Assembly: GCF_000495855.1 (NCBI RefSeq)
Contig: NZ_AWGF01000012.1
Span: 1 to 64,000, forward strand
Reading direction: 5' to 3'
Length of the DNA stretch: 64,000 nt
Source: Asticcacaulis sp. YBE204
Lineage (GTDB): Bacteria; Pseudomonadota; Alphaproteobacteria; Caulobacterales; Caulobacteraceae
The notes beneath the pieces were generated by a model that saw only the letters and a list, made by a program, of their open reading frames with translations, did no database searches and was not told the origin of the DNA. Both the position numbers and the translations under genes were made by a program. Shown here in pieces: positions 35,448 to 44,003 of the stretch (the stretch's first letter is position 1; each line of letters begins with the position of its first letter).

Positions 35448-35789
35448 GGTGGACTCCCTGTTGGAGGGGCTTGTAACCCCTTATTTTTATGTAGAAAAAA
35501 TCCGGACTGTGCGGGTGACCGGTAATGTGCGGCAGACCTGTGTCGAGGCATGATGACTCAGCAGGGCCTTGTCAGACCAACTAATCAGCGTGCAATCGTT
35601 TCAAGTCAAGATCGATTTTGACAAGTTTGTCGGAAATTGACCACTTTTGGGGTCCGGTTGTGCCAAATATGACATCATAAAGGTCGTAAATATGATCGAA
35701 AGTGGCCGGTATAGATTATTTTTGACGTAATATAGATATTTTAAATCACATAAAGACGGCGTGTCCTCTGTCTGTCTCGGACATAAAAA
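35448..35789 (-). promoter_or_regulatory. AT-rich control region upstream of the second receptor
   Basis: No gene is visible in this stretch. At 35620-35631 there is GACAAGTTTGTC, an imperfect dyad of the form GACA-N4-TGTC, the same half-sites as the perfect palindrome upstream of the fourth receptor (45212-45223). A TTGACT that could serve as -35 lies close by on the minus strand. CCACTTT near 35642 and AAAGTGG near 35700 form a loose inverted repeat. Confidence 0.4.
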
Positions 35790-35813
35790 TACCCTGAGCT
35801 TGCGCTCAGGGTA
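35790..35813 (-). terminator. Terminator of the sialate-O-acetylesterase-like gene
   Basis: Ten-base stem TACCCTGAGC / GCTCAGGGTA with a 4-base loop, followed on the minus strand by TTTTTATG. It lies 24 bases after the stop at 35838. Confidence 0.9.
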
Positions 35814-35837
35814 AATTCAGGAGGCGTTAGCCAGGCT

Positions 35838-37289
35838 TTAGTCCCGCTGCGACCTGAATGGCAGGGCGGGCAGGCCTTCCTTGTTCATCAGGTTCGGGCG
35901 GGCGGCTTCGTCCCAGGCAAAACGCACGGCCACCGGAGTGGTAACGCTGGGGCTCGAGACGACGACGGTGTTACCTTCGATCGTCGCCGTAGCGGGGAAC
36001 CAGACACCGTCGGCACCGCGTATATTGAACCAGGTCAGGGGTTTGGCGTCCTTGGCCATCAGTCCGCCACCTATATCGTCGAAGCTCAGCACGGCTTTGC
36101 CGTTTTCGACCGTCATCGCGCGGAACTTCGGACCGTTGATCACCAGACCGGATTGCTTATAGGTCTTGGCCAGAGCCAGACCGGCCAGCCGCAGGCCGAC
36201 GATGATCTTTTCACGCGGGTGGATGTCGGCCAGATCGTCGACCAGATCGGTCGTGACCACCATGCCGGTATTGGGAATGCGCAGGGCGTCGGTCTGGGCT
36301 TCCCACATGCGCGGGAGTATTTCCGGCGACACGACCTGATTTTGCCGTACGATATGGTAGGTGTGCGGGGCGATCTGCACATAATAGAAGGCGAGATCCT
36401 GCCCGAACACGCTGCGCCAGCCGCCGATCAGGGCCGCCATCTTGTCGGAGTAGTCACCGAACGCACCGGGAAAGTCCGGCACCGTGATGTTCGATTCACC
36501 CTGATACCAGATCGCGCCTTTCACGCCGTAAGGGACGATGGGGGCGATCATGGCGTTATAGAGTTCGGAGGCGACGGTATTGTCGACCTTGGTGCCGGGC
36601 GCATTGCCGGTGTAGCGTTTTAGCGAGGATACGGCGGCAAAGCCTTCGGGTGCGGTCCACGGCTCGATCCGCGTGCCGCCCCAGGTCGAATCGATCAGAC
36701 CGACCGGTGTCTTCAATGTCGTGTGCAGGTTCTTGCCGAAGACGAAGGCCGTGGCTGAAAAACGCGATTCATCAAGGCTTTGCGGTGTCGTGACGATCCA
36801 TTTGCCTTCGACATCGGGGGCAGGGGTATTCGATCGCGTTTTCTTGATCTTGAACAGGCGGATCTGCGGATTATTGGCCAGCGACAGTTCCGTTTCCGCG
36901 CCGAAGACATCCTTCTGACCCGGTTGATTGCGGAAGGGTTTTTCCATGTTCGACTGACCCGAGGCCAGCCAAACCTCGCCGATCAGGATGTCGGAAACGG
37001 TCAGGCTGTTTTTGCCCTTGATGTTCATCTCCGCCGCCGTGGCCGAGGCGGTGAGCGGCTTGAGCATCACCTTCCATTTGCCATCCGTCCCCGCCGTGGC
37101 GCGCAGGGTCTGGCCCGCCAGCTTGACCGTGACCTTTTCGCCCGCGTCCGCCGTACCCCAAATCGCCACCGGCTGCCCTGATTGCAGCACCATGTGGTCG
37201 GAAATGATATTGGGCAGCTTGACGTCGGCATAGGCGCCGGTCGCCGCAAAGGTGGTGGCGACGGCGAGCGAAAGCAGAAGGCGGCGCAT
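35838..37289 (-). CDS. Sialate O-acetylesterase-like SGNH carbohydrate esterase, secreted
   Basis: A 483-residue secreted esterase. The signal peptide MRRLLLSLAVATTFAATGAYA is followed by an N-terminal beta-domain (SDHMVLQSGQPVAIWGTA) typical of this family. The SGNH block I is GEVWLASGQSNMEKPFR with nucleophile S113. GAIWYQGESN carries the block III-like residues, and DDLADIHPREK carries the Asp-x-x-His end of the catalytic triad. Such proteins remove acetyl groups from sugars. In a pectin locus without sialic acid genes the substrate is more likely acetylated pectin or xylan oligosaccharide than sialic acid. It is transcribed towards the receptor gene but has its own terminator. The upstream neighbour on the same strand is the YecD-like gene, 62 bases away. 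Confidence 0.87.
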   Translation of the reverse strand: MRRLLLSLAVATTFAATGAYADVKLPNIISDHMVLQSGQPVAIWGTADAGEKVTVKLAGQTLRATAGTDGKWKVMLKPLTASATAAEMNIKGKNSLTVSDILIGEVWLASGQSNMEKPFRNQPGQKDVFGAETELSLANNPQIRLFKIKKTRSNTPAPDVEGKWIVTTPQSLDESRFSATAFVFGKNLHTTLKTPVGLIDSTWGGTRIEPWTAPEGFAAVSSLKRYTGNAPGTKVDNTVASELYNAMIAPIVPYGVKGAIWYQGESNITVPDFPGAFGDYSDKMAALIGGWRSVFGQDLAFYYVQIAPHTYHIVRQNQVVSPEILPRMWEAQTDALRIPNTGMVVTTDLVDDLADIHPREKIIVGLRLAGLALAKTYKQSGLVINGPKFRAMTVENGKAVLSFDDIGGGLMAKDAKPLTWFNIRGADGVWFPATATIEGNTVVVSSPSVTTPVAVRFAWDEAARPNLMNKEGLPALPFRSQRD

Positions 37290-37351
37290 GTAAAAGTCCC
37301 TGATCGATTATTATTGCGACAGATCATAGGGTGTGCCGCGCAGCCTGACAA

Positions 37352-37927
37352 TCAGACGAAAGTCACATCCCCGGTCTGGCGCACACGACTCAGTCGGGGG
37401 AAGATATTGTCGATGCTGTTCCAGTGCAAAACCGCGTTCGGCGCGGCGCACAGGTCCTCCAGCGTTACTACGTCGTAGTTGCGCTCCCACGCCTGACGCG
37501 CGGTCGATTCCACCCCGAACGGCGTGGCGACACCGGCCAGCATGATCGTCGTAACGGCGCGACGGCGCAGGACGACATCCAGTTCGGTGCCGTAAAAGGC
37601 GCCCCAGTTACGCTTGAAGATAGCAAGGTCGCCCGGCTGTTGAAGTCCCGGCGCAAAATCGCTGTAATTGCTGGGTAAACCGCCTTCCGGACGCGGGATG
37701 GGCTGATCGACATTGGTCGGCGGGGCTTCGACAAAATCCGTACCGAAGCCGACGTGAACCCAGATGACGAGGATGCCCGCCGCCCGGCATCTGAGGGCGA
37801 AAGTTTCGGCTCCCTCGACCACGGCTTCCGAAGGGCGCGGTTCCAGCGGTTGCGCCAGTATGCCTTTTTGCAGGTCGATCATGACCAGTGCGGTCGTGGC
37901 AGCGGTAAGAATAACGGGCTCAGACAT
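37352..37927 (-). CDS. Isochorismatase-like hydrolase-fold protein, YecD type
   Basis: A 191-residue cytosolic protein with the cysteine-hydrolase fold (MIDLQKGI with D18; FKRNWGAFYGTEL with K105). The position normally held by the catalytic Cys is Gly (G138 in AGVATPFGVESTARQAWE). E. coli YecD has the same GVESTAR pattern and also lacks the Cys, so this is a family trait rather than a mutation. Classical isochorismatase or nicotinamidase chemistry through a Cys thioester is therefore not possible. The activity, if any, is unknown. The start MSEPVIL at 37927 is preferred over an ATG four codons upstream. It diverges from the esterase gene at 38084. Confidence 0.85.
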   Translation of the reverse strand: MSEPVILTAATTALVMIDLQKGILAQPLEPRPSEAVVEGAETFALRCRAAGILVIWVHVGFGTDFVEAPPTNVDQPIPRPEGGLPSNYSDFAPGLQQPGDLAIFKRNWGAFYGTELDVVLRRRAVTTIMLAGVATPFGVESTARQAWERNYDVVTLEDLCAAPNAVLHWNSIDNIFPRLSRVRQTGDVTFV

Positions 37928-38083
37928 AGGCGGCTCCATACGACTTAGACGGAGCCATGCCGCACCGGTGTGTAAAAATTCAACGGGGGAGAAGGCTACG
38001 ACTTTGGTCTATAGGTCTTTTCCCTGCCGGAATTAACGCCTAAACTCACCGCAAACGCGCACATATAATCAGGGATGCTGCCT

Positions 38084-39076
38084 ATGGATCGCCGCCAACT
38101 TCTTTCTTTCGGGGCCGTCGCTGCCCTGCTGCCGGTCGTGACCAGCGCCAGCGCTCAGGATTCGGGCAAGGTTGCTGCCGCCGATCCGGCGGTGACGCAG
38201 AAGCCGTTGCTGCCGCCACTGGAAAGCTTTCCGATCTGGCCGAAGGGCAAGATGCCGGGTGCCGAAGGCGTAACCGTCAAGGAAGAATGGATTCTACGCA
38301 ACCCCAAGGCCGGTGATCCCAATGATACCGCGGCGACTCACGTCGCCGAACCGATTCTGATGGTCCGCCGCGCGGCGAAGCCCAACGGGGCGGCGATCCT
38401 GATGATTCCCGGCGGTGGCTATGTCCGCGTCGCCGTGAGCCGTGCCGGGGGCCTGTCGGACAAGGAACTGGCCGATGCCGGTACGACAGTGTTCATAATG
38501 ACCTACCGTTTGCCCAACGACAACTGGGGTTCGGCGCAACTGGCCCCGCTTCAGGATGCGCAACGCGCCCTGCGCCTCATCCGACACAATGCCGCCAAAT
38601 ATAGCATCGATCCCAACCGTATCGCCGTCATGGGCTTCTCGGCCGGCGGGCATCTGGCCGGGTGGCTGTCGGAAAGCTTCGAACGCGAATCCTATACTCC
38701 AATCGATGCGGCAGACACACAGTCGGCCAAACCTTTGGTCACTGGCATGTTCTACCCGGTCATGACCATGCTGGCGCCCTATGCCCACACCGGATCGGTC
38801 AAGAGCATGTTCCCCGATGGCGCGACCGACGAGGACAAGAAAAAGGTGTCGCTGGAATTCAACCTGCCCAAGGACATGCCGCCGACCTTCCTCGCTCATG
38901 CGGGTGATGACAAGACGGTACCGGCGGAAAACAGCCTGATCCTTTATCAGGCCCTGCGGGCACAAAAGACCCCGACAGAATTGCATATCTTCGAATTAGG
39001 CGGGCATGGCCTGAGCGGGCAGGACTACACCACGCCGTGGACGGCGTTTGCCAAACGTCATGGTTTGTGGGGGTAA
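38084..39076 (+). CDS. Alpha/beta-hydrolase esterase (acetyl-xylan/pectin esterase-like), secreted
   Basis: A 330-residue enzyme. MDRRQLLSFGAVAALLPVVT followed by SASA is a convincing Tat-type signal peptide. The hydrolase core has the oxyanion motif LMIPGGGYVRV (107-117), the nucleophile elbow MGFSAGGHLAG with S186, DDKTVPAENS near the acid residue and ELGGHGLSG with the catalytic His. This is the BD-FAE / endo-xylanase-associated esterase type often found in plant-polysaccharide loci, where it removes acetyl or feruloyl groups. The start is the ATG at 38084, three codons inside the longest frame and directly before the DRRQLL Tat motif. An intergenic repeat begins 5 bases after the stop. 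Confidence 0.88.
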   Translation: MDRRQLLSFGAVAALLPVVTSASAQDSGKVAAADPAVTQKPLLPPLESFPIWPKGKMPGAEGVTVKEEWILRNPKAGDPNDTAATHVAEPILMVRRAAKPNGAAILMIPGGGYVRVAVSRAGGLSDKELADAGTTVFIMTYRLPNDNWGSAQLAPLQDAQRALRLIRHNAAKYSIDPNRIAVMGFSAGGHLAGWLSESFERESYTPIDAADTQSAKPLVTGMFYPVMTMLAPYAHTGSVKSMFPDGATDEDKKKVSLEFNLPKDMPPTFLAHAGDDKTVPAENSLILYQALRAQKTPTELHIFELGGHGLSGQDYTTPWTAFAKRHGLWG

Positions 39077-39081
39077 GCCTG

Positions 39082-39205
39082 TTTAGAGCGCATTGGCTTC
39101 GCGGAACTACTTTCCGAAAAGGGTAAAACGGCTTCTGGAGTCAAATGCGCGACAAAAACAAAACTCAGAACACGTCACGATGCATCAGGATCGGGACGTG
39201 CTCTA
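39082..39205 (+). repeat. Dispersed intergenic repeat, copy A, running into coq7
   Basis: Begins TTTAGAGCG, continues with a short hairpin region, then GCGCGACAAAAACAAAACT, and ends in AGAACACGTCACGAT...ATCGGGACGTGCTCT, an imperfect inverted repeat. It matches the block order of copy B at 15750-15877. The last 31 bases lie inside the coq7 reading frame and encode its final residues and stop. Confidence 0.65.
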
Positions 39206-39753
39206 AGGGCGCGTATCATCCGCGTGACCGCACCCTGAGTCGATAGCCATATAACGGTCTCGGTCGCCACCACGATCAAACGTTCCAGCGGTGCATTAAA
39301 GCGTGAAGGACGAATGCGCATCTGAGCGTATTCGAGATGCCCGAGTTCCTGAATCTGAATCTCGGTGATCAGGGCTTTCAGCGCTTCGTCTCGACTGGTG
39401 AGAAAAGCCAGTTGCTCTTCCAGATGTCGGTGAACGGTGGCCTCGACGGCCTTGGTGCAGACCATAACAGCATTACGACCCATCAGGGCGGTGAGCAGAC
39501 CCAGAGCGTAGCCGCCGATACCCCATAGGTTCATCGCATAGCATGGACGCGCGCCACGTTCCGGCATGGCCGCCCGGAACTTACGGCAATGATCGATCTC
39601 ATGATCAAGCGTTTCGGTAAGGAACGGGAGGAGATCAGGTATCAGCCGACGTGCGACAAACGCTTGGGCGCGATAGATGCGAATGGCCCCGAATTCCCCA
39701 GCGTGATTGACCTTGAGAATACGCGCAATCGTTTTTCCGACCGATAAATCCAC
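39175..39753 (-). CDS. coq7: Demethoxyubiquinone hydroxylase (COQ7)
   Basis: A 192-residue di-iron monooxygenase that hydroxylates demethoxyubiquinone in ubiquinone synthesis, bound at the inner face of the membrane. The iron ligands expected for COQ7 are all visible: E20 in NHAGEFGA, E52 and H55 in HEIDHCRKF, E104 in KAVEATVHRH, and E136 and H139 in IQELGHLEYAQ. The hydrophobic NLWGIGGYALGLLTALMG between them is the membrane-associated helix. The length fits the short bacterial form. The last residues (RALRARPDPDAS) are encoded within an intergenic repeat and are probably strain-variable. It stands alone on this strand. Confidence 0.93.
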   Translation of the reverse strand: MDLSVGKTIARILKVNHAGEFGAIRIYRAQAFVARRLIPDLLPFLTETLDHEIDHCRKFRAAMPERGARPCYAMNLWGIGGYALGLLTALMGRNAVMVCTKAVEATVHRHLEEQLAFLTSRDEALKALITEIQIQELGHLEYAQMRIRPSRFNAPLERLIVVATETVIWLSTQGAVTRMIRALRARPDPDAS

Positions 39754-39812
39754 ACCCTATTTCCCCCTTAAGTGAGGCAGGGTGTCCGGTATCGTGGTTC
39801 AAGTCAATATAA

Positions 39813-40118
39813 TCAGGCAATCACGCGGTTCAGGGTCTGATTGCCCTTTCGCGCGGCAAGGATGGCGATGACGAATTCGCGCCGGATGGCCGCGTAATTG
39901 ATCGTCGGTGCATAGAATCCCTGAAGCGCGTGATAGATGAAGGCCTGAATACGGGTGATGTCGCCACCCGTCAGGTCGGGCAGGGGATCGCTGATCAGGA
40001 GCGCCAGTTCCCGGATGATCAACGGCTCGGCCTCATCATCGGTCGCATAGGCGTAGAGCAGCAGGTCCAGCTTGCGCTCGATAGTGCGGATGTCCTGGAA
40101 TTGAATGTTCACGGTCAT
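39813..40118 (-). CDS. Small soluble protein of unknown function
   Basis: A 101-residue, mostly helical protein with no signal peptide or membrane span. The start is the ATG at 40118 (MTVNIQFQD), with GAGGAA 8 bases before it; a longer frame to 40178 lacks such a site. The sequence is acidic in the first half (YATDDEAEPLIIREL) and basic near the end (AARKGNQTLNRV). I recognise no family. It is divergent from another small unknown gene at 40440. Confidence 0.6.
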   Translation of the reverse strand: MTVNIQFQDIRTIERKLDLLLYAYATDDEAEPLIIRELALLISDPLPDLTGGDITRIQAFIYHALQGFYAPTINYAAIRREFVIAILAARKGNQTLNRVIA

Positions 40119-40439
40119 GTCGGGTTCCTCTGACCGTGAGCGTGCGCCCGAACCCCATAAGTGGACAATGAGGTTCAAAGCCTGTGGATATCAAGGCAAA
40201 GATATTGGGTTGATCGTGATATATGTGGTTCAACCGGGGCGGGTTATTTTTCACATTTTCGTGCTTCGCGCGTGCGAAATAACTTCCCAATGCATTGATT
40301 ATTATTACTTTCTGAAAATTTCTGCTCTCCGCCTGCGGTAGGCACTGCGTGTGTGGTTTTGCATACGGTGCGTGTGTAAACTTTCGCTTCATTCTACCTT
40401 TGCTAGAATATGTGAGCGAGCTTGATAAGGAGACGTTGT
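40119..40439. other. Non-coding divergent region
   Basis: A 321-base, AT-rich gap between two small divergent genes. TAGAAT near 40405, followed by the strong AAGGAGA site at 40427-40433, suggests a promoter for the gene at 40440. I see no further structured element or reading frame that I would defend. Confidence 0.4.
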
Positions 40440-40718
40440 ATGCCTCTGACCGCACAGGATGCCCTCAGCGATATGCTGGACGACTATTACCGCATGACCA
40501 TGGCGTTGGAACGGCTGGTCATGGCCACGGCCCTGATACAGGTGACGGCAGCGCCCGACCGGCTGGCCGAGCTGGAACGATTGCGGGCGGCGGTGTTCGA
40601 TCCCGCTGTTTCGCCCTTACCCGGCGGTCACAGTCAGGCGATGGAGTTCTATCTGGCGCGGCTTGAAGCCAGAATGGACGCGACCCCGACCGAAGCCGGG
40701 ATCGCGAGGTCGGCATGA
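40440..40718 (+). CDS. Small helical protein of unknown function
   Basis: A 92-residue protein with AAGGAGA 7 bases ahead of its ATG, a near-ideal ribosome-binding site, so I believe it is real. The first 60 residues are predicted helices (DALSDMLDDYYRMTMALERL, DRLAELERLRAAVFD); there is no membrane span or signal. The family is not recognised. Its TGA is directly followed by the stop of the convergent receptor gene, with no base between. Confidence 0.65.
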   Translation: MPLTAQDALSDMLDDYYRMTMALERLVMATALIQVTAAPDRLAELERLRAAVFDPAVSPLPGGHSQAMEFYLARLEARMDATPTEAGIARSA

Positions 40719-43676
40719 TTACCACTTCTTCTCGATGGCGATCGTGAAGGTGCGGCCCAGCTGGTCGTACTGGCTAGTCAGCGGCGCATTGCCCAGACGG
40801 TACGAGGTGTAGCTGCCCGAGATGGCGGGCGGGTCCTCGTTGAGCGCGTTGCGCACGGTCGCCGTCACCGAGAAGGTGTCGAACCTCTTGCGCAGCGACA
40901 GGGTATGGTTGGCGTAGAACTCGGTGTTCATATCGTAGCAGTAGGTCGTGCCCGACACGCCGTAGAGCGTCCCCGTGTAACAGTTGGTGCCATAGTAATC
41001 GCGATCCGAGGTTTCGCCGACCAGGCTGACGCTGTAGCCGAAGGTGTAGGTTCCACGGGTCAGGGTCGTCGACAGGTTGCCGACATATTCGGGGTAACCG
41101 ACATAGCCGAGATAGTTGGTCGGCGTCGTCGAATTCATCAGCTGATAGGTCCATTTGCGGATGAACGAATGCTGGCTGTTGAGCGCGAATTTGGCGAACC
41201 CGAAGTCGTGGTTGTAGGCGAAGGTCAGGTCGAAGCCGCGCATGAACTGTTCGGCGACGTTGACATAGGAGTTCTGTACCGAGGTGATGCGGCCAAAGGT
41301 GGTAGAGGTCGACACCGTATCGCGGGTGAACAGGCTGCAATAGGGCGAGGACATGTTCACCGAGTTCAGGCATTCGTACAGAATGTTGTACGAGCCGTAG
41401 GTGGTGATCTGGTTGTTGATCTTGGTTTCGAAGAAGTCCAGCGCCACATTGAGCTTGGCGAACTTCGGCGTCCAGATCAGGCCTACCGTATGGTTTTCGG
41501 AGGTTTCGGGCTGAAGGCCTGCCGCCTTGCCGCCGCCGGTATAGATGGTTGCCGACGAATAGCCCGACGCCGAATAAGTTTCCGCCAGACCCAGCGCCTT
41601 GCAGTTGGTCTTTACCGTCTCGGAGATCGAAGTGGACGAACCATAGGCATAGCAGGGGTCGATCGACGACTGCGACGAATAGCCGACCTGATTGCCGAGA
41701 TACTGCTCGTACAGCGCCGGGGCGCGGAACGAGGTGCCTTGCGACCCGCGCAGACGCAGGCTGTCGACGATCTGCCAGTTGAGGCCCGCCTTCCACGTGC
41801 TGTTGGAGCCGTAGGACGCGTAGTCGCTGAGACGGGTCGACAGGGTGATGTCCAGCTTCTGGATCAGCGGCAGGCTTTTCAGGACCGGGATGCCGAGTTC
41901 CAGATAGGCTTCGTTGATCGAATCCTCGCCCTTGGTGCGCCCGGCGGTCGTCAGGCCCCAATAGTTGGAATTCTGGGCATTGATGCCCGGCTGGTCGTCG
42001 ATGGCTTCCTTGCGCAGCATGAAGCCGAAGGTTCCGGCCATCGTGCCTGCGGGGAGATCCCACAGGTCGCCGGAGAAGGTGGCTTCGATATATTTCTGCG
42101 TATAGGTGGTGGTGCCGGTCTCATAACCGAACAGGAAGGCGGTTTCTTCGGGGGTGAAGACGCCAGTTTCCACGGTCGACTGACGGAAGTAGTTGACGCC
42201 CGCGGTCGGGCAGGCGGTTGCGGTCGTCAGGGCCGCCGTATTGCACAGGGTGGCGCCGGTCGTGGCGGTGACGCGGTCGTTATAGATGAAGTCGTAACCG
42301 TAGGTGCCCTTCGATTGCGAAATCTGACCATAGACATCGTAACTCCAGTTCTTGAACACGCCGAAGTCGGGCAGGTCGCCTTTCATACCGACCAGGGCAC
42401 GGGTATAGAGCACCCGCTGATCGACATTGTACGGGACCAGAATGATCGGATAGCCCGACGCCTTGAGCACATTGTAGGGGTTCGAGGCATTGACCGTCGG
42501 ATAGAACTGGCGCCAGCTCTCCTGACGCGACTCGCGCACATTGTGCATCAGTTCGCCGTAAAGCTCGGTGCCGTTGTCGAAATCATAGCCGCCGAACAGG
42601 CTGAGCGTCTTGCGGGTCACCGGCGAGATGACGGTCTTGGCCAGCCATTCCTTGTCAAGCTGCGGCGTGATGGAACGTGCGGCGCGGGCGTCTGAGGCGT
42701 TGACAGAACCGTTGACGCGTTTCAGGCCCGCCAGATCGCCGTAACCGCCGCCGGCGACCGCCGTCGCGTCGTAAACGTAGTAACGTCCGGTCGAGGTGTT
42801 GTAGAGGACGTCCGATATCAGGCCGTAGCACTTGTAATCGTTGGTTGACGGGTCGATCAGGTCGAGGCGATTGCCGTTGATGTCGGTGATGCGGTGCTGC
42901 GGACAGGCGAGGTAGTCGCGGTCGCTGTTGCGCAGGGCTTCCTGCTTGTAATAGTCGAAGCCGAACGAACCGTGCCAGCGGCCCTCGACAAAGCTTTGCG
43001 CCAGACTGGCGCTGTAGGTTTCGCCGCCGCCCTGTTCCGGCAACGAGGCATAGACCTTGGCCGAGCCCCCGACGGCGTTCTTCTTGGTGATGATGTTGAC
43101 GACACCGGCGATGGCGTCGGAGCCGTACACCGCCGATGCGCCGTCCTTGAGGATTTCATAGCGGTCGACCAGCGAGCCGGGTATGGTATTCAGATCGACC
43201 GGGCCGACCGAACCGCGGGTACCGGCGGGGCCGACGCGGTGGCCGTTGAGGAGGACGAGGGTGCGGTTGGACCCCAGACCGCGCAGCGACAGGGTATTGA
43301 CGCCCGGCCCCCCGGTGACGTTGTAGCCGGTATAGTTGTTGTCGATCTGAGATGCGCTGGCGGCGATGGTCGAGCCTTGCAGGATGCGCGTGGCGTCGAT
43401 CTGACCTTCGAGGTCGGCCTTGTCCGCCGATATGATCTGAACGGGCGAGGTGGCGTTGAATTCCGAGCGGCGCAGGCGCGTGCCGGTGACGATGACTTCC
43501 TCGATCTTTTCGCCCTTGCAGGCGGTCTTATCGGCGGTTTCTGTGGTGCAGACGTCTTTTTCCGCGGCCGCAGTCGTGGTCTGGGCGTGGACGGCGGCGG
43601 CGGAAAGGAGGGAGACCATCACGGCGGTCGAGCTTATGGCCGCCGCCATAAACCCGTTTCGGGGAGATTTTTTCAT
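40719..43676 (-). CDS. TonB-dependent outer-membrane receptor (third)
   Basis: A 985-residue receptor starting at the ATG at 43676 (MKKSPRNGFMAAAISS...), with a signal peptide ending VHAQ. The TonB-box-like EEVIVTGTRLRRSEFNA is followed by the plug with NTLSLRGLGSNRTLVLLNGH and EILKDGASAVYGSDAIAGV. The barrel ends in GRTFTIAIEKKW with the terminal aromatic. It belongs to a different receptor subgroup from the two pectin-linked ones: shorter, with the SNRTLVLLNGHR plug common in Xanthomonas/Sphingomonas/Caulobacter receptors of diverse glycan, peptide or plant-metabolite cargo. Two Cys in the segment between signal peptide and TonB box (DVCTTE, TACKGEK) are noteworthy. The only near neighbour is hppD, so no substrate is assigned. 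Confidence 0.92.
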   Translation of the reverse strand: MKKSPRNGFMAAAISSTAVMVSLLSAAAVHAQTTTAAAEKDVCTTETADKTACKGEKIEEVIVTGTRLRRSEFNATSPVQIISADKADLEGQIDATRILQGSTIAASASQIDNNYTGYNVTGGPGVNTLSLRGLGSNRTLVLLNGHRVGPAGTRGSVGPVDLNTIPGSLVDRYEILKDGASAVYGSDAIAGVVNIITKKNAVGGSAKVYASLPEQGGGETYSASLAQSFVEGRWHGSFGFDYYKQEALRNSDRDYLACPQHRITDINGNRLDLIDPSTNDYKCYGLISDVLYNTSTGRYYVYDATAVAGGGYGDLAGLKRVNGSVNASDARAARSITPQLDKEWLAKTVISPVTRKTLSLFGGYDFDNGTELYGELMHNVRESRQESWRQFYPTVNASNPYNVLKASGYPIILVPYNVDQRVLYTRALVGMKGDLPDFGVFKNWSYDVYGQISQSKGTYGYDFIYNDRVTATTGATLCNTAALTTATACPTAGVNYFRQSTVETGVFTPEETAFLFGYETGTTTYTQKYIEATFSGDLWDLPAGTMAGTFGFMLRKEAIDDQPGINAQNSNYWGLTTAGRTKGEDSINEAYLELGIPVLKSLPLIQKLDITLSTRLSDYASYGSNSTWKAGLNWQIVDSLRLRGSQGTSFRAPALYEQYLGNQVGYSSQSSIDPCYAYGSSTSISETVKTNCKALGLAETYSASGYSSATIYTGGGKAAGLQPETSENHTVGLIWTPKFAKLNVALDFFETKINNQITTYGSYNILYECLNSVNMSSPYCSLFTRDTVSTSTTFGRITSVQNSYVNVAEQFMRGFDLTFAYNHDFGFAKFALNSQHSFIRKWTYQLMNSTTPTNYLGYVGYPEYVGNLSTTLTRGTYTFGYSVSLVGETSDRDYYGTNCYTGTLYGVSGTTYCYDMNTEFYANHTLSLRKRFDTFSVTATVRNALNEDPPAISGSYTSYRLGNAPLTSQYDQLGRTFTIAIEKKW

Positions 43677-43944
43677 TACTGTACGATCCTGAGTCTTGCG
43701 ACAACTCGGCACTACGGCAGTGCAGACCGTATCATGTGAAAATATGTAATTAAGTTAGTCAATAAATAGACATTAAAACGTCATGCAATCGAAACTACCT
43801 ATTGTAAATACAGCATAGTTTGTTTCTTGAATATTTTGTTATGATCAATTTTGATTGTATAATGCCAAAATTTCACATCAAATTTGGTATTTACATTTCA
43901 GAGCGTCGATATGGTTGCGGGGACGACATGTGGCGGAGGGTTGG

Positions 43945-43980
43945 CCTGTAAATGCGGTGGCGATCCACCGCATTTACAGG
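43945..43980. terminator. 36-bp perfect hairpin downstream of hppD
   Basis: Sixteen-base perfect arms, CCTGTAAATGCGGTGG / CCACCGCATTTACAGG, around a CGAT loop, 23 bases after the hppD stop. There is no T-run on either side, so it may act with Rho or stabilise the hppD 3' end rather than terminate by itself. The remainder of 43677-44003 is AT-rich and should contain the third receptor's promoter. Confidence 0.6.
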
Positions 43981-44003
43981 TATCCGGTTGCAAAAAAGAA
44001 TAG

